DNA of 64,000 nucleotides from JBBIND01 sp037444075 (GCA_037444075.1 JBBIND010000006.1:1-64000), one strand, 5' to 3'; numbered from the stretch's first letter, positions 30,045-38,747 are shown. Notes: generated by a model from the letters alone, not told the origin. Program-made: numbers and translations.

Positions 30045-30794
30045 ATGAACGCGCTGACTATCTCGGCCGCCAGCGGCATGAAAGCTCGCCTCGAGTCGCT
30101 GGAGATGCTCGCCAACAACATCGCCAACCAGTCCACCGCCGGCTTCAAGCCTGACCGGGAGGTGTTCAGCCTGTACGTTTCGGCCGAAGCGCAGGCCGCG
30201 TCGCAGGCAGGGGGACACCCGTTGCCGACCACCCTGCCGGTGGTCGAGGGACGCTGGACGGATTTCTCCCAGGGCACTCTGACGGCCACGGGCAACCCCC
30301 TGCATCTGGGCCTGTCCGGCAAAGGGTTTTTTGCGGTTCAGGGGCCGGGTGGGACCCTTTATACCCGGAACGGGAATTTCCGGATCGCGGCGGGCGGGCA
30401 ACTCCAGACGCAGGAGGGCTATGCGGTGCTGGATCCGGAAGGCCGGCCCTTGCAGGCCGACGCGGCTCGCCCGGTGGAAGTCTCCGCCGATGGCGTGCTC
30501 AGGCAGCAGGGGGAAGAGATAGGCAGGCTGGCGGTCGTGGATTTCAGCCGCCCGCAGGCGCTGGGCAAGCGCGGCGGCGCCTACTTCCAGCTCACGGACC
30601 TGAACGTCAAGCCGACGGCCGCAGCCGCCGAACTGCACCAGGGCAAGCTCGAGGCGGCCAGTTTTTCGGCCTCGGAAGCCGCCATCCGGCTGGTGAGCAT
30701 CCTGCGCCAGTTCGAGATATTGCAGAAGGCCATCACCATCGGCGGGGAAATGAACCGCCGCGCTGTGGAAGAAGTTGCCCGGGTGGGCAGCTGA
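30045..30794 (+). CDS. flgF: Flagellar basal-body rod protein, FlgF-like
   Basis: 249 residues of the FlgE/F/G family. The N-terminal motif is ISAASGMKARLESLEMLANNIANQSTAGFKPDRE. A middle domain (GKGFFAVQGPGGTLYTRNGNFRIAAGGQL) and C-terminal helix (ASEAAIRLVSILRQFEILQKAITIGGEMNRRAVEEVARV) follow. The start at 30045 is favoured by GAGGAAGAAC just upstream. First gene of the plus-strand rod/ring operon and 24 bp ahead of flgG, hence FlgF rather than FlgG. Confidence 0.88.
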   Translation: MNALTISAASGMKARLESLEMLANNIANQSTAGFKPDREVFSLYVSAEAQAASQAGGHPLPTTLPVVEGRWTDFSQGTLTATGNPLHLGLSGKGFFAVQGPGGTLYTRNGNFRIAAGGQLQTQEGYAVLDPEGRPLQADAARPVEVSADGVLRQQGEEIGRLAVVDFSRPQALGKRGGAYFQLTDLNVKPTAAAAELHQGKLEAASFSASEAAIRLVSILRQFEILQKAITIGGEMNRRAVEEVARVGS

Positions 30795-30818
30795 TTGAGG
30801 TTTTATGAGGAGGAGCGC

Positions 30819-31610
30819 ATGATTCGAGCTTTGTTCAGCGCCGGCAGCGGCATGACTGCCCAGCAGATGAACGTCGACAATATCGCCCACAACCTGGCCA
30901 ATGCCAACACGGCCGGGTTCAAGATGCGCAGGGCGCAGTTTCAGGACCTGCTCTACCAGAACTTCGTGCAGCCGGGCGCGGCGGCGGGGGCGCAGACGGT
31001 GGTGCCGAGCGGACTGCAGCTCGGGCTGGGAACCAGGGCCGTGGCCAACGAGGTCATCCTCACCCAGGGCAATTTCCTGTCTACCAACAACCCGCTGGAT
31101 CTGGTGATCGAGGGCCGCGGATTCTTCCAGGTCCGCCTGCCCTCGGGGGAACTGGCGTACACGCGCGCGGGGACGTTCCATCTGGACCGTGACGGGAACG
31201 TGGTGACGAGCGACGGAGACCCGCTGGAACCGCAGATCACGATTCCGCCGGAGGCGCAATCCATCACGGTAGCCGCGGATGGCACGGTCAGTTACATCCT
31301 GCCCGGCCAGACGGCGGCGCAGCTGGGCGGTCAGATTCAACTCGCCAACTTCGCCAATCCCGGGGGACTGAACAGCATCGGCCGCAACCTGTTTACTCCG
31401 ACCGATGCCTCGGGCGAGCCCACCATCGGCAACCCGGGCGGCCAGGAAGGTCTGGGGCGCCTGTTGCAGGGCTTCATTGAGCAGTCCAACGTCAGCGTGG
31501 TGGAGGAGTTCATCAACCTGATCGTGAGCCAGCGCGCCTATGAGGCCAACTCCAAGGTGGTCCGGGCGGCCGACGAGATGTACCAGCTAGTCAACAATAT
31601 GTCGCGATGA
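30819..31610 (+). CDS. flgG: Flagellar distal rod protein FlgG
   Basis: 263 residues, the normal FlgG length. The start is the ATG at 30819 (MIRALFSAGSGMTAQQM) after GAGGAGCGC. Motifs are N-terminal NIAHNLANANTAGFKMRRAQFQDLLYQ, central GRGFFQVRLPSGELAYTRAGTFHLDRDGN, and C-terminal QSNVSVVEEFINLIVSQRAYEANSKVVRAADEMYQLVNN. Its stop overlaps the flgA start (ATGA). Confidence 0.96.
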   Translation: MIRALFSAGSGMTAQQMNVDNIAHNLANANTAGFKMRRAQFQDLLYQNFVQPGAAAGAQTVVPSGLQLGLGTRAVANEVILTQGNFLSTNNPLDLVIEGRGFFQVRLPSGELAYTRAGTFHLDRDGNVVTSDGDPLEPQITIPPEAQSITVAADGTVSYILPGQTAAQLGGQIQLANFANPGGLNSIGRNLFTPTDASGEPTIGNPGGQEGLGRLLQGFIEQSNVSVVEEFINLIVSQRAYEANSKVVRAADEMYQLVNNMSR

Positions 31611-32512
31611 CCGGGCGCCTCTTCGTCTGCCTCTTGAGTCTGGCCGCCCTCGCCGGCGGCGCCTGTCACAGCGTGGAGGGCGACCGCATCCTGGCCTCGC
31701 ATCTGGCCGCCGTGGCGCCGGAATTCGCGCGTCTGGACCCGGATCTGGCCCTGGCGCACTCGCCGGCGGCCGGCTCACACCGGACGTTTCGCGTTCCCGA
31801 ATTGCGCCGGCTGGCCGCGCGGCACGGCCTGGAACTCGCGCAACCTGCTTCGGCCTGTTTCGAGCGGCCGGCCTCGCGCCTGAGCGAGGACGCGGTGCGC
31901 GTGGCCGTGGAGAGCGCGCTTCAGCCGCTAGGGGCTCAGGCGACCATCGTGGATTTCAGCCGCCACCCTTTGCCAGCGGGAAGGCTGGAGTTTTCACCTT
32001 CCGCGCTGCCTGCGCCGCTTCCCGGGAAAGCGAATCACCCGGTGATTTGGCGCGGCGTATTGCGCCACGGCGAAGGGCGCACCGTTCCGGTCTGGGTCCG
32101 GCTGCGGCTCCACGCCACCTGGTCTCGCCTGGTTGCGGCGCGGAAGCTCGAGCCGGGCCGGCCGATTGAAGCTGGAGACGTGAGGTTGGAGGTGGCGGCC
32201 GGGGTGGCGCCGGGTGGCGATTTCCTGACGGATCCCGGGCAGGCGTTGGGGAGTCTGCCGCGCCGCTCGCTGCCCGCCGGGACAACGCTGCGCCGCGTCT
32301 GGCTGCGTATACCGGACGACGTGGAGCGCGGGAGCCGCGTGGCAGTGACCGTCCGCAGCGGCGGCGCGATTCTGCGCCTGGAGGGGCTGGCTGAAACAGC
32401 CGGCCGTGTGGGGGACCGCGTCATGGTGAAGAACCTGGCCAGCGGCAGGCGTTTCGCCGCCACCGTGGAAGCCCCCGGCGAGGTAGCCGTACGAACCGGA
32501 GTAGATCGATGA
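31607..32512 (+). CDS. flgA: P-ring assembly chaperone FlgA
   Basis: 301 residues with an N-terminal signal peptide (LFVCLLSLAALAGGACHS). The C-terminal SAF domain is typical of FlgA: ARKLEPGRPIEAGDVRLE, RRSLPAGTTLRRVWL, and GDRVMVKNLASGRRFAATVEAPGEV. FlgA works in the periplasm to help build the FlgI ring. The first half (about 25-150) is longer and less conserved than in short FlgA proteins. Overlaps of 4 bp at both ends indicate coupling with flgG and flgH. Confidence 0.88.
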   Translation: MTGRLFVCLLSLAALAGGACHSVEGDRILASHLAAVAPEFARLDPDLALAHSPAAGSHRTFRVPELRRLAARHGLELAQPASACFERPASRLSEDAVRVAVESALQPLGAQATIVDFSRHPLPAGRLEFSPSALPAPLPGKANHPVIWRGVLRHGEGRTVPVWVRLRLHATWSRLVAARKLEPGRPIEAGDVRLEVAAGVAPGGDFLTDPGQALGSLPRRSLPAGTTLRRVWLRIPDDVERGSRVAVTVRSGGAILRLEGLAETAGRVGDRVMVKNLASGRRFAATVEAPGEVAVRTGVDR

Positions 32513-33207
32513 GACTGTCAAGGAAATGCTTTGCTTGCGCCGTGGCCCTGTGGCTGACCGCGCTGGCGCCCGCCGGCGAGGGACGCAAAGGCGAGCGGCT
32601 GACCCCGCTCGAAAAATACGTCCAGGAGGCCCAGGCACGCGCGGAAGCGCAGCCGGCCTCACCCGGATCGATTTACGCCTCCGGTGGGCGTCTGGCCGAT
32701 CTCGGGCGTGACCTGCGGGCGTCACAGGTGGACGACATCGTCACCATCGTCGTGGCGGACCGTGCTTCCGCGGTGGCTCGGGGCACGACCAACTCGGCTC
32801 GCAAGTCTTCCGCCAGGGCGGGCATAGGGGCCTTGCTGGGACCGACTGAGGTGGGCGGCAGGGCGGCCGATCTCGCCCGGTTGGGCGGAGAGAGCGAACT
32901 GCAAGGTGAGGGCGAAACCAGCCGGTCGAGCGTCCTGATGACGACGCTCTCCGCCCGGGTGACGAATGTGCTGCCGAACGGAAACCTGGTGGTTGAGGGC
33001 GGCAAGGACATATGGATCAACTCCGAACGCCAGCACGTGAGTGTGCGGGGCGTGATCCGCTGGAACGATTTGGGCGCGGGCAACATGGTCCGCTCGGACC
33101 GGCTGTCGCAGCTCGAGGTGCGTGTGAACGGCAAAGGCGTGGTGGGAGATGCCGTAAGGCGGCCGAACTTCCTTTACCGGTTGTTGCTGGGCTTGCTGCC
33201 TTTCTAG
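32509..33207 (+). CDS. flgH: Flagellar L-ring protein FlgH
   Basis: 232 residues. Family motifs: SIYASGGRLADLGRDLRASQVDDIVTIVVADRASA, LSARVTNVLPNGNLVVEGGK, and RHGVIRWNDL-like QHVSVRGVIRWNDLGAGNMVRSDRLSQLEV. It forms the outer-membrane bushing. The signal sequence (CFACAVALWLTALAPAGEG) lacks a clear lipobox although FlgH is normally a lipoprotein; either the anchor is absent or processing is unusual. Confidence 0.9.
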   Translation: MRLSRKCFACAVALWLTALAPAGEGRKGERLTPLEKYVQEAQARAEAQPASPGSIYASGGRLADLGRDLRASQVDDIVTIVVADRASAVARGTTNSARKSSARAGIGALLGPTEVGGRAADLARLGGESELQGEGETSRSSVLMTTLSARVTNVLPNGNLVVEGGKDIWINSERQHVSVRGVIRWNDLGAGNMVRSDRLSQLEVRVNGKGVVGDAVRRPNFLYRLLLGLLPF

Positions 33208-33326
33208 GGATCGCGCATGAATCCGGTTGTTGCCCGCCTTTCGAGCCCGTCAGCGGATAGCTCGGAGGTAGCCGGCATTGCGCGGCGGCGATTTGAAGCC
33301 AGCCTAGCGAATTGCGTGAGGTGAGC

Positions 33327-34439
33327 GTGCAAAGACTGAAGAGAATCGTGGCGGTGCAACTGATGGGCCTGGTGTGTGTGGCCGCTCCGCTGGGAGCGGC
33401 CACGCGCCTTAAGGACCTGGCCCTGCTCGAAGGAGTGCGCGACAACCAACTCATAGGCTATGGCTTGGTAGTGGGGCTGGCGGGCACAGGCGACAAGCGG
33501 CAAACGGTGTTCTCCGCGCAAACGCTGGCCAACCTGCTCGAACGCATGGGCGTCTCCGTGCCGCCGGCGGCGATCCTGGTACGAAATACGGCTGCCGTCA
33601 TGGTGACCACCAATCTGCCGCCCTTCGCGCAGCCCGGTGTCCGCATCGACATTACCGTGGGGGCGATTGGCGACTCCACCAACCTGCAAGGAGGGCTGCT
33701 GCTGCTCACACCGCTCAAAGGCGCTGACGGGCAGGTGTACGCCGTAGCTCAAGGCCCCGTGGTGACGGGTGGCTTCGTAGCGGGACGCGGAGGGAATTCG
33801 CAGACCCTCAACCACCCCACGGCGGGGCGTATCCCGAACGGCGCTATTGTGGAACGCGGCGCGCCGACGGTGGCGCCCGGCGAGCGGCTGAGGTGGCAGT
33901 TGCGCCAGTCCGATTTCACCACGGCGGCGCGCATCGCCGCCGCCGTGAACCAGCGCTATGGCGAGGAAGGCAAACCCGTGGCGCGAGCCGAAAACGCCGC
34001 CCTGGTAAGCGTGGATGTGCCGGGCGCCTTTCAGGGGAGGCCGGTGGAATTCGTGGCCGAACTCGAAAGCCTGACCGTGGCAGCGGACCGGCCGGCCAGA
34101 ATCGTTGTGAATGAGCGCACCGGAACAGTGGTCCTCGGCAAGCAGGTGCAAATAGCACCGGTCAGCATCCTCCACGGGGCTCTTACAGTGGAGGTCCGCA
34201 CGACGTTGGCGGTTTCCCAGCCACAGCCGTTCTCGGGCGGAGAAACGGCCGTGGTCCCGGATGTGAACGTGGAGGCGCGCGAGGAGCGGGCGCGCCATGT
34301 TGTGCTGCAGCCGGAAGCCACGGTGGAAGACCTGGTGAAGGCTTTGCTGGCCATCGGGTCCACGCCGCGCGATGTCATCGCCATCTTGCAGAACCTGAGA
34401 GCGGCGGGCGCATTGACGGCCGAGCTGGAGGTGATTTGA
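33327..34439 (+). CDS. flgI: Flagellar P-ring protein FlgI
   Basis: About 370 residues from the GTG at 33327 (MQRLKRIVAVQLMG), chosen because GAGGTGA precedes it; GTG 33321 and TTG 33312 are in-frame alternatives. A signal peptide ends near LGAATRLKDLA. Family motifs include GVRDNQLIGYGLVVGLAGTGD, NTAAVMVTTNLPPFA, GARIDVTVGAIGDS-like VRIDITVGAIGDSTNLQGG, and VVLGKQVQIAPVSILHG. It forms the periplasmic P-ring. The 104 bp after flgH hold no gene. Confidence 0.93.
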   Translation: MQRLKRIVAVQLMGLVCVAAPLGAATRLKDLALLEGVRDNQLIGYGLVVGLAGTGDKRQTVFSAQTLANLLERMGVSVPPAAILVRNTAAVMVTTNLPPFAQPGVRIDITVGAIGDSTNLQGGLLLLTPLKGADGQVYAVAQGPVVTGGFVAGRGGNSQTLNHPTAGRIPNGAIVERGAPTVAPGERLRWQLRQSDFTTAARIAAAVNQRYGEEGKPVARAENAALVSVDVPGAFQGRPVEFVAELESLTVAADRPARIVVNERTGTVVLGKQVQIAPVSILHGALTVEVRTTLAVSQPQPFSGGETAVVPDVNVEAREERARHVVLQPEATVEDLVKALLAIGSTPRDVIAILQNLRAAGALTAELEVI

Positions 34440-34440
34440 C

Positions 34441-34788
34441 GTGAAACTGGGAGCTGTTTCGAGCGATCTTCTGCTGGCGGGCGCCGGGGAGTCCGCCGCT
34501 CCGGCCAAGGCAGACCGGGAGCGCCTGGAGCGCGTCGCAGCCGAGTTCGAAGCCCTGCTGCTCGCCCAAATGCTCCGTTCGGCGCGCGAGTCGGGCGAGG
34601 GCGACGCGATGACCGGCGGCGGGAAAAGTTCCGCCTCCATGACGGACTTCGCGGAGCAGCATCTGGCCCAGGCTCTGGCCGCGCAAGGCGGTCTTGGCCT
34701 CGCATCACTGGTGGTACAGGGTCTGGAACGGGATCCAAAAAGTCAGCGGGAATCACGTGGCTGGCCGATAAGACGTCCAGATGACTGA
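34441..34788 (+). CDS. flgJ: Rod-binding protein, FlgJ N-terminal type
   Basis: 115 residues with the rod-binding motif FEALLLAQMLRSARESGEGD followed by FAEQHLAQALAAQGGLGLA. The muramidase domain found at the C-terminus of enteric FlgJ is missing, as in many non-enteric bacteria, so a separate enzyme must open the peptidoglycan. A GTG start lies one base after the flgI stop. The 3' end overlaps the annotated flgM start by 8 bp and contains the sigma-28-like motif for flgM. Confidence 0.88.
   Translation: MKLGAVSSDLLLAGAGESAAPAKADRERLERVAAEFEALLLAQMLRSARESGEGDAMTGGGKSSASMTDFAEQHLAQALAAQGGLGLASLVVQGLERDPKSQRESRGWPIRRPDD
34764..34771 (+). promoter_or_regulatory. Candidate sigma-28 -10 element for flgM
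   Basis: GCCGATAA, a perfect match to the FliA -10 consensus, lies inside the end of flgJ. It sits within GGCTGGCCGATAAG, which is identical to 14 bases upstream of flaG. No good -35 was found. If used, translation of flgM would more likely start at an internal codon such as ATG 34883. Confidence 0.35.
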
Positions 34789-35053
34789 TTCTTTCGTCAT
34801 TCGCCATTCCCCTTTGTCCGGCGGCACTGGTGTCGACCAGCTGCGCCTGGACACCGCAAGGCACCGTCCCACGCGACCTTCCATGAGAGGCCACAACGAC
34901 AAGGTCGATTTGTCAGGCGTTCTGCTGACCATGCAGAGCATGACCGAGCAGAGGATAGAGAACATCTCGCACCGTCTCGAGGCGCGAGCCTACCACGTCA
35001 GCCCGCTGGCCATCAGCGCGAAGATCGTCGAAAACCACCTGGAAGATTTCTAG
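34781..35053 (+). CDS. flgM: Anti-sigma-28 factor FlgM
   Basis: 90 residues. The C-terminal half matches FlgM: DKVDLSGVLLTMQSMTEQRIENISHRLEARAYHVSPLAISAKIVENHL. It would bind FliA until the hook is complete, then leave through the export gate. The first 34 residues are not conserved; ATG 34883 (MRGHNDKVDLS) may be the true start. It is the last gene of the plus-strand flagellar run. Confidence 0.82.
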   Translation: MTDSFVIRHSPLSGGTGVDQLRLDTARHRPTRPSMRGHNDKVDLSGVLLTMQSMTEQRIENISHRLEARAYHVSPLAISAKIVENHLEDF

Positions 35054-35170
35054 CCGGCTGCTCGCACGGAGAGCACAGTGCCGGGCGGCGCGTTCCGGAC
35101 CCGAGCCGGATCACTGCCTGCGCTCCCTGGAAGCCTGGTGCGAACACACGAAGCGAACCCCAGCCTCGGC

Positions 35171-35851
35171 TCAGAGCTCGGTTTCGGCTTCCTGGACCAG
35201 ACCGTCCCGGTTCAGCAAGTGAATCTCTTTGCCGGCGATGCGCAGCAACCCTTCCGCCTGAAAACGGCTGAGGTTGCGCGAAACCACTTCCCTCACCGTG
35301 CCCAGCCGCGAGGCCAGTTCCTGGTGGGTCATGGCAAGCGGGAACCTCTCGGACTGAGCCCCCGCGCTGAGTTCCAAAAGCAGCGAAGCGAGCCTTTGCC
35401 TGACACTGCCGAACGTCACCAGTTCGATCAAGCCCACCAGTTGCCGGAGGCGCTTGCCGACCGCCCCCAAAATCTTCAGAGCCACGGCGGGATGCTGACT
35501 GCACACCTGCTGGAAGTCCCGCGTGCCGATGAACGCCGCCACGACCGGCTCGAGCGCCGTAACGCTGGCCGGGTAGGGACCGCCGTCGAAGAGCGGCACT
35601 TCTGCGACGCTCGAAGGCGCGGATTCGATGGCCAGCGTGACTTCCCGCCCCGAGGAAGAAGTCTTGAAGATCTTCACGCTCCCCTCGAGGATCAGGTAGA
35701 TTCCCTGGCAGTCCTCACCCTCGATGAACAGCGTTTCGCCGGCGCCGTAGCGGCGCCCGAGGCAGCGCTGGGATAAGGCCTGGATTTCGCCGGAGGTGAG
35801 TCCGGCCAGCAGCGGTACCTGGCCGAGCCGCTGGTTTCTGGCGCTTTGCAT
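35171..35851 (-). CDS. Crp/Fnr-family transcription regulator
   Basis: 226 residues from ATG 35851 (MQSARNQRLGQVPLL). A cyclic-nucleotide-binding-like beta roll (RYGAGETLFIEGEDCQGIYLILEGSVKIFKTS) is followed by a Crp-type winged helix (LAMTHQELASRLGTVREVVSRNLSRFQAEGLL). The phosphate-binding segment reads GGPYPASVTAL and lacks the Arg-Ser of E. coli CRP. The N-terminal cysteine cluster of FNR is absent, so neither cAMP nor an Fe-S cluster is an obvious ligand. It lies 56 bp after the mtrB-like gene and may regulate the cytochrome set. Confidence 0.9.
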   Translation of the reverse strand: MQSARNQRLGQVPLLAGLTSGEIQALSQRCLGRRYGAGETLFIEGEDCQGIYLILEGSVKIFKTSSSGREVTLAIESAPSSVAEVPLFDGGPYPASVTALEPVVAAFIGTRDFQQVCSQHPAVALKILGAVGKRLRQLVGLIELVTFGSVRQRLASLLLELSAGAQSERFPLAMTHQELASRLGTVREVVSRNLSRFQAEGLLRIAGKEIHLLNRDGLVQEAETEL

Positions 35852-35907
35852 TCGCCTACTTATCCTAGCAACCCGGCCAAACCCGCGGCTGGTCAGACAC
35901 GAATGAA

Positions 35908-37830
35908 CTACAGGACCAACCGCAATCCGGTTACGAAGTGATGCGTGCGGAAACCCTCGAAACTGAACAGCGTCTGGGACATGCCGTAGTAGCGCCACTC
36001 GGCGAACCCGTGCACGTTCGGACTCACGGGGACGACGAAACGGCCGAGGGGTTGATAGTACTTCGTCGGGCGGCTGCCGCTCGAAACGAACATGGAACCA
36101 CCCACGCTGATTTTCGGAACCGACTGATTCATAGCCGGCAAGGTCAGGTCCAACAACGCCGTGGCGCTGTGCGCGTTGTCGCGGTAGAGGGAACGGTTGA
36201 CCGCTATCGGGAAGGGCGCCAGGAAGTTGATGTCCGAGCGCAGCGACGACCGCGTGTAGTCCGCGAGGAGGCTGACTCTCTTGCCTCCGCCGGGTGTCCA
36301 CAGCATTGACAAGCTCCCGGCGCGGCTTTCGAAGTCGTAGTTGATGCCCCGGGTCGGGTTTTCGTTGTCGAGCCAGGAGAAATTGGCCGAAACGAGCAGC
36401 GAACTGAGCACCTGCACACGCCCCCTGGCGCGAAGTTGCTGGTAGTCGTGCAGGCTGGTCCGGAAGTAACTACGGTCGGCGGAAGAGCCTTCGTAGTCCA
36501 GGTTGAACATCACCCGCCTCACCGGGCGCACGTTGACGCCAGCCAGAGCCACGTGACGCTTCAACTCGCCGGCATTGGACGGCCCAATGAAGCTGATTCG
36601 CGGAGTGCGCGTGGAAGCATCCCCCCAGACGTACCGATGACCGGCGCGCAGGGTCAGTTTGGAAGTGGCATCCAGCAGGATGTCCAACTGCTGACGGTTG
36701 TAATTCAGCGCCAGCCGGTCCAGGCCGAACAGCGTCCCCAGCTGAGCCGCAGTGCCGATCAACATCTGCTCACTGAGCATGGCCGAGGAGGCATTGTGGA
36801 AGCGGTCCGTCATCCAGGACTCCCGGATGCGCAACCGCCGCCATGGCCTTAACTCCGCCGTGAATCCCCCGGATGAGTGCGGCTGCTTGGCGGAAGCCGT
36901 CACCAGGTTCTGGAAGGTGTTCAAAAACTGCGTGCTGCCCAAATAAAAGAGTCCGGCAGCGTTGGCCTTGTAGTCGACGTCGCTCTTCGGGCGGCTGTAC
37001 AGGAACGACCCGCTCAGATCCAGCCAGGAGAACGGCGAAGCCGTCACAAGGCCTTTGCTGTACATGCTCTCCCCGCGAACCTCGTAGAGCTGCTCAAGAT
37101 TTCTGAGGAGCAGCTGCTGGCCGAAGAGCGTAGACGAGCGGTTGCCGAGGTTGTTGTCACCCGCGGTATGCACCCGTTGGTCGTCTTCAAAGTAGGCGCC
37201 ACCCTGCTCCACCGTGACGTGGAAGCGGCTCAGTTCCAGCCTTACTCCGCCCCGGAAGTGGTTCGTCTTGTCGCGCAAGCCAGTGGCCACCGGGTACTCG
37301 TTCCCGTTGGCCACGAACGGCGTGATTCCAGTGCCAAAGCCGGAGTCGCGGGTGTAGCCGAAGAAAGGAGTAACCCGTTTTCCCGGCCGCAATTCAAGAT
37401 CGATGCCGACGTAGCGGCGCCGCATATCGAAGGACCGCTGGTTCACCAGGTTGCCGCGTTGGATGAAGGGATTGGCGAAGGAAGGCAGGTAGTTGAAGTA
37501 ATCGATGTTCCGGTAATCGACGATGAGACGGTACGTGCCGCGCCGCTCGGCATCGATGCGGGTGGTGTTGTAGGGATCACCGCCCCAGTGGCTGCCGGAG
37601 ACCGAGAGCCGGTCAAACACGCCGGCATCCTGCACGACGAAATCAAAGGCGCGGAGTTTCGGCCCCTCGCCAAGATTCACCACGCTGCGGTAAGTGTCGG
37701 AATGGCCGGCCACGGTGGAGACCCACCGATAGCCCGCTTCCAGGCTGCCGGTGATCTTCTTGTCGGAGGCAGGGGCGTCCTGCGCGGCCACAAGAAATGG
37801 CATCAGCGGGATAAACAGTAGTCTCTTCAT
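35908..37830 (-). CDS. MtrB/PioB-like outer-membrane beta-barrel
   Basis: 640 residues from ATG 37830 (MKRLLFIPLMPFLVAAQ), which overlaps the stop of the decaheme gene (ATGA). After the signal peptide the whole sequence alternates in beta-barrel fashion and ends VTGLRLVL, a typical barrel terminus. Segments such as GSLEAGYRWVSTVAGHSDTYRSVVNLGEGPKL and SRFHVTVEQGGAYFEDDQRV fit the decaheme-associated MtrB family. In that family the barrel surrounds the decaheme MtrA and lets electrons cross the outer membrane. No N-terminal CxxC, as reported for Shewanella MtrB, is present. Assignment is supported by its two cytochrome neighbours. Confidence 0.85.
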   Translation of the reverse strand: MKRLLFIPLMPFLVAAQDAPASDKKITGSLEAGYRWVSTVAGHSDTYRSVVNLGEGPKLRAFDFVVQDAGVFDRLSVSGSHWGGDPYNTTRIDAERRGTYRLIVDYRNIDYFNYLPSFANPFIQRGNLVNQRSFDMRRRYVGIDLELRPGKRVTPFFGYTRDSGFGTGITPFVANGNEYPVATGLRDKTNHFRGGVRLELSRFHVTVEQGGAYFEDDQRVHTAGDNNLGNRSSTLFGQQLLLRNLEQLYEVRGESMYSKGLVTASPFSWLDLSGSFLYSRPKSDVDYKANAAGLFYLGSTQFLNTFQNLVTASAKQPHSSGGFTAELRPWRRLRIRESWMTDRFHNASSAMLSEQMLIGTAAQLGTLFGLDRLALNYNRQQLDILLDATSKLTLRAGHRYVWGDASTRTPRISFIGPSNAGELKRHVALAGVNVRPVRRVMFNLDYEGSSADRSYFRTSLHDYQQLRARGRVQVLSSLLVSANFSWLDNENPTRGINYDFESRAGSLSMLWTPGGGKRVSLLADYTRSSLRSDINFLAPFPIAVNRSLYRDNAHSATALLDLTLPAMNQSVPKISVGGSMFVSSGSRPTKYYQPLGRFVVPVSPNVHGFAEWRYYGMSQTLFSFEGFRTHHFVTGLRLVL

Positions 37831-38747
37831 CGCAGCAATGTCCGGTTGGTTTGTGATCCGTGGATCTTCAGGTGACAGGTTGTGCACTGGCGGAAACGCG
37901 GGCTCCGCATATCATGGATAGCCGGCGGGAGGCCGCCAAGCGCCGAACTTGTGGGTTGGGCGATATTGGCATGGCATTCCAGGCACTGTGCTCCAATATC
38001 CTGACGTGTCAGCATCCTCGGGTTGGCTGAGCCGTGCGGTTCGTGACAGGAGGAGCAGCCTTCCAGTCTCACGGGAGCGTGCTCATACACAAAGGGTCCC
38101 CGCTTGTCGCCATGGCAACGGAAACAGTTCGGTTCGTTAGCCGAGACGGTCTGGATGTTCTTCGGAAGGAAGCTGCCGTGCGGGTTGTGACAATCCACGC
38201 ACGTCATGGCGCCCTGCCCCAACTTGTGACCGTGAGGCCGCTGAAAACTGGCCCAGACGTCCGTGTGACACCCGGCGCATTGGCGGTTCACCCGTACGGC
38301 GCGTGTGCTGCCCGCCTCGCGGGTTTCCGCCGCGTGAACCGTGTGGCAAGCGGCACAGCTAACTTCGTTGCGGCCGTGACCGCCTCGTATCCGTCCCACC
38401 TGGCTGGACGTATTCGCGTGGCACTGCAGGCAGCTGCGGTCCACGCTGGAAGGGCTGGCCTTGGCGGGGTTCAGGATGTCGCCGGCTTCAGCCGACTCAG
38501 CATGTTTGGCGCCCGGACCGTGGCAGCCTTCACAGGCCCGGCCCTCCCAACCCCGCTTCTTATCTTTATCCACGGAGGCGTGCGCATTGCGCTGGAAGGC
38601 CTTGTAAATGTCTTCATGACAGGCCATGCACAGCTCGCTGCCGGCGTAACCGGCAGGCAGGCTTTGGGAGGCCGACAGGAGGAAGGGAAGCAGGCAAAGG
38701 GCCGCCGTAGCGGCGGCCCTTTGCCAGAGAACGCGTCTCTGCGTCAT
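37827..38747 (-). CDS. DmsE/MtrA-like periplasmic decaheme c-type cytochrome
   Basis: 306 residues with a signal peptide and exactly ten CXXCH haem sites (CMACH, CEGCH, CLQCH, CAACH, CAGCH, CVDCH, CFRCH, CSSCH, CLECH, CTTCH). Length and spacing fit the DmsE/MtrA/PioA family, a wire that carries electrons from the periplasm into the MtrB barrel. The start is ATG 38747 with only a weak ribosome-binding site. Codons 8-19 form a perfect 15-bp inverted repeat, listed separately. It is 16 bp after the omcA-like gene and translationally coupled to the barrel gene. Confidence 0.93.
   Translation of the reverse strand: MTQRRVLWQRAAATAALCLLPFLLSASQSLPAGYAGSELCMACHEDIYKAFQRNAHASVDKDKKRGWEGRACEGCHGPGAKHAESAEAGDILNPAKASPSSVDRSCLQCHANTSSQVGRIRGGHGRNEVSCAACHTVHAAETREAGSTRAVRVNRQCAGCHTDVWASFQRPHGHKLGQGAMTCVDCHNPHGSFLPKNIQTVSANEPNCFRCHGDKRGPFVYEHAPVRLEGCSSCHEPHGSANPRMLTRQDIGAQCLECHANIAQPTSSALGGLPPAIHDMRSPRFRQCTTCHLKIHGSQTNRTLLR
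38693..38725. repeat. Perfect 15-bp inverted repeat in the 5' coding region of the decaheme gene
   Basis: Arms 38693-38707 and 38711-38725 are exact complements with a 3-base loop. On the minus-strand mRNA this hairpin covers nucleotides 23 to 55 of the coding sequence, encoding part of the signal peptide (WQRAAATAAL). Such stability close to a start codon should affect translation or mRNA decay. Confidence 0.9.
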
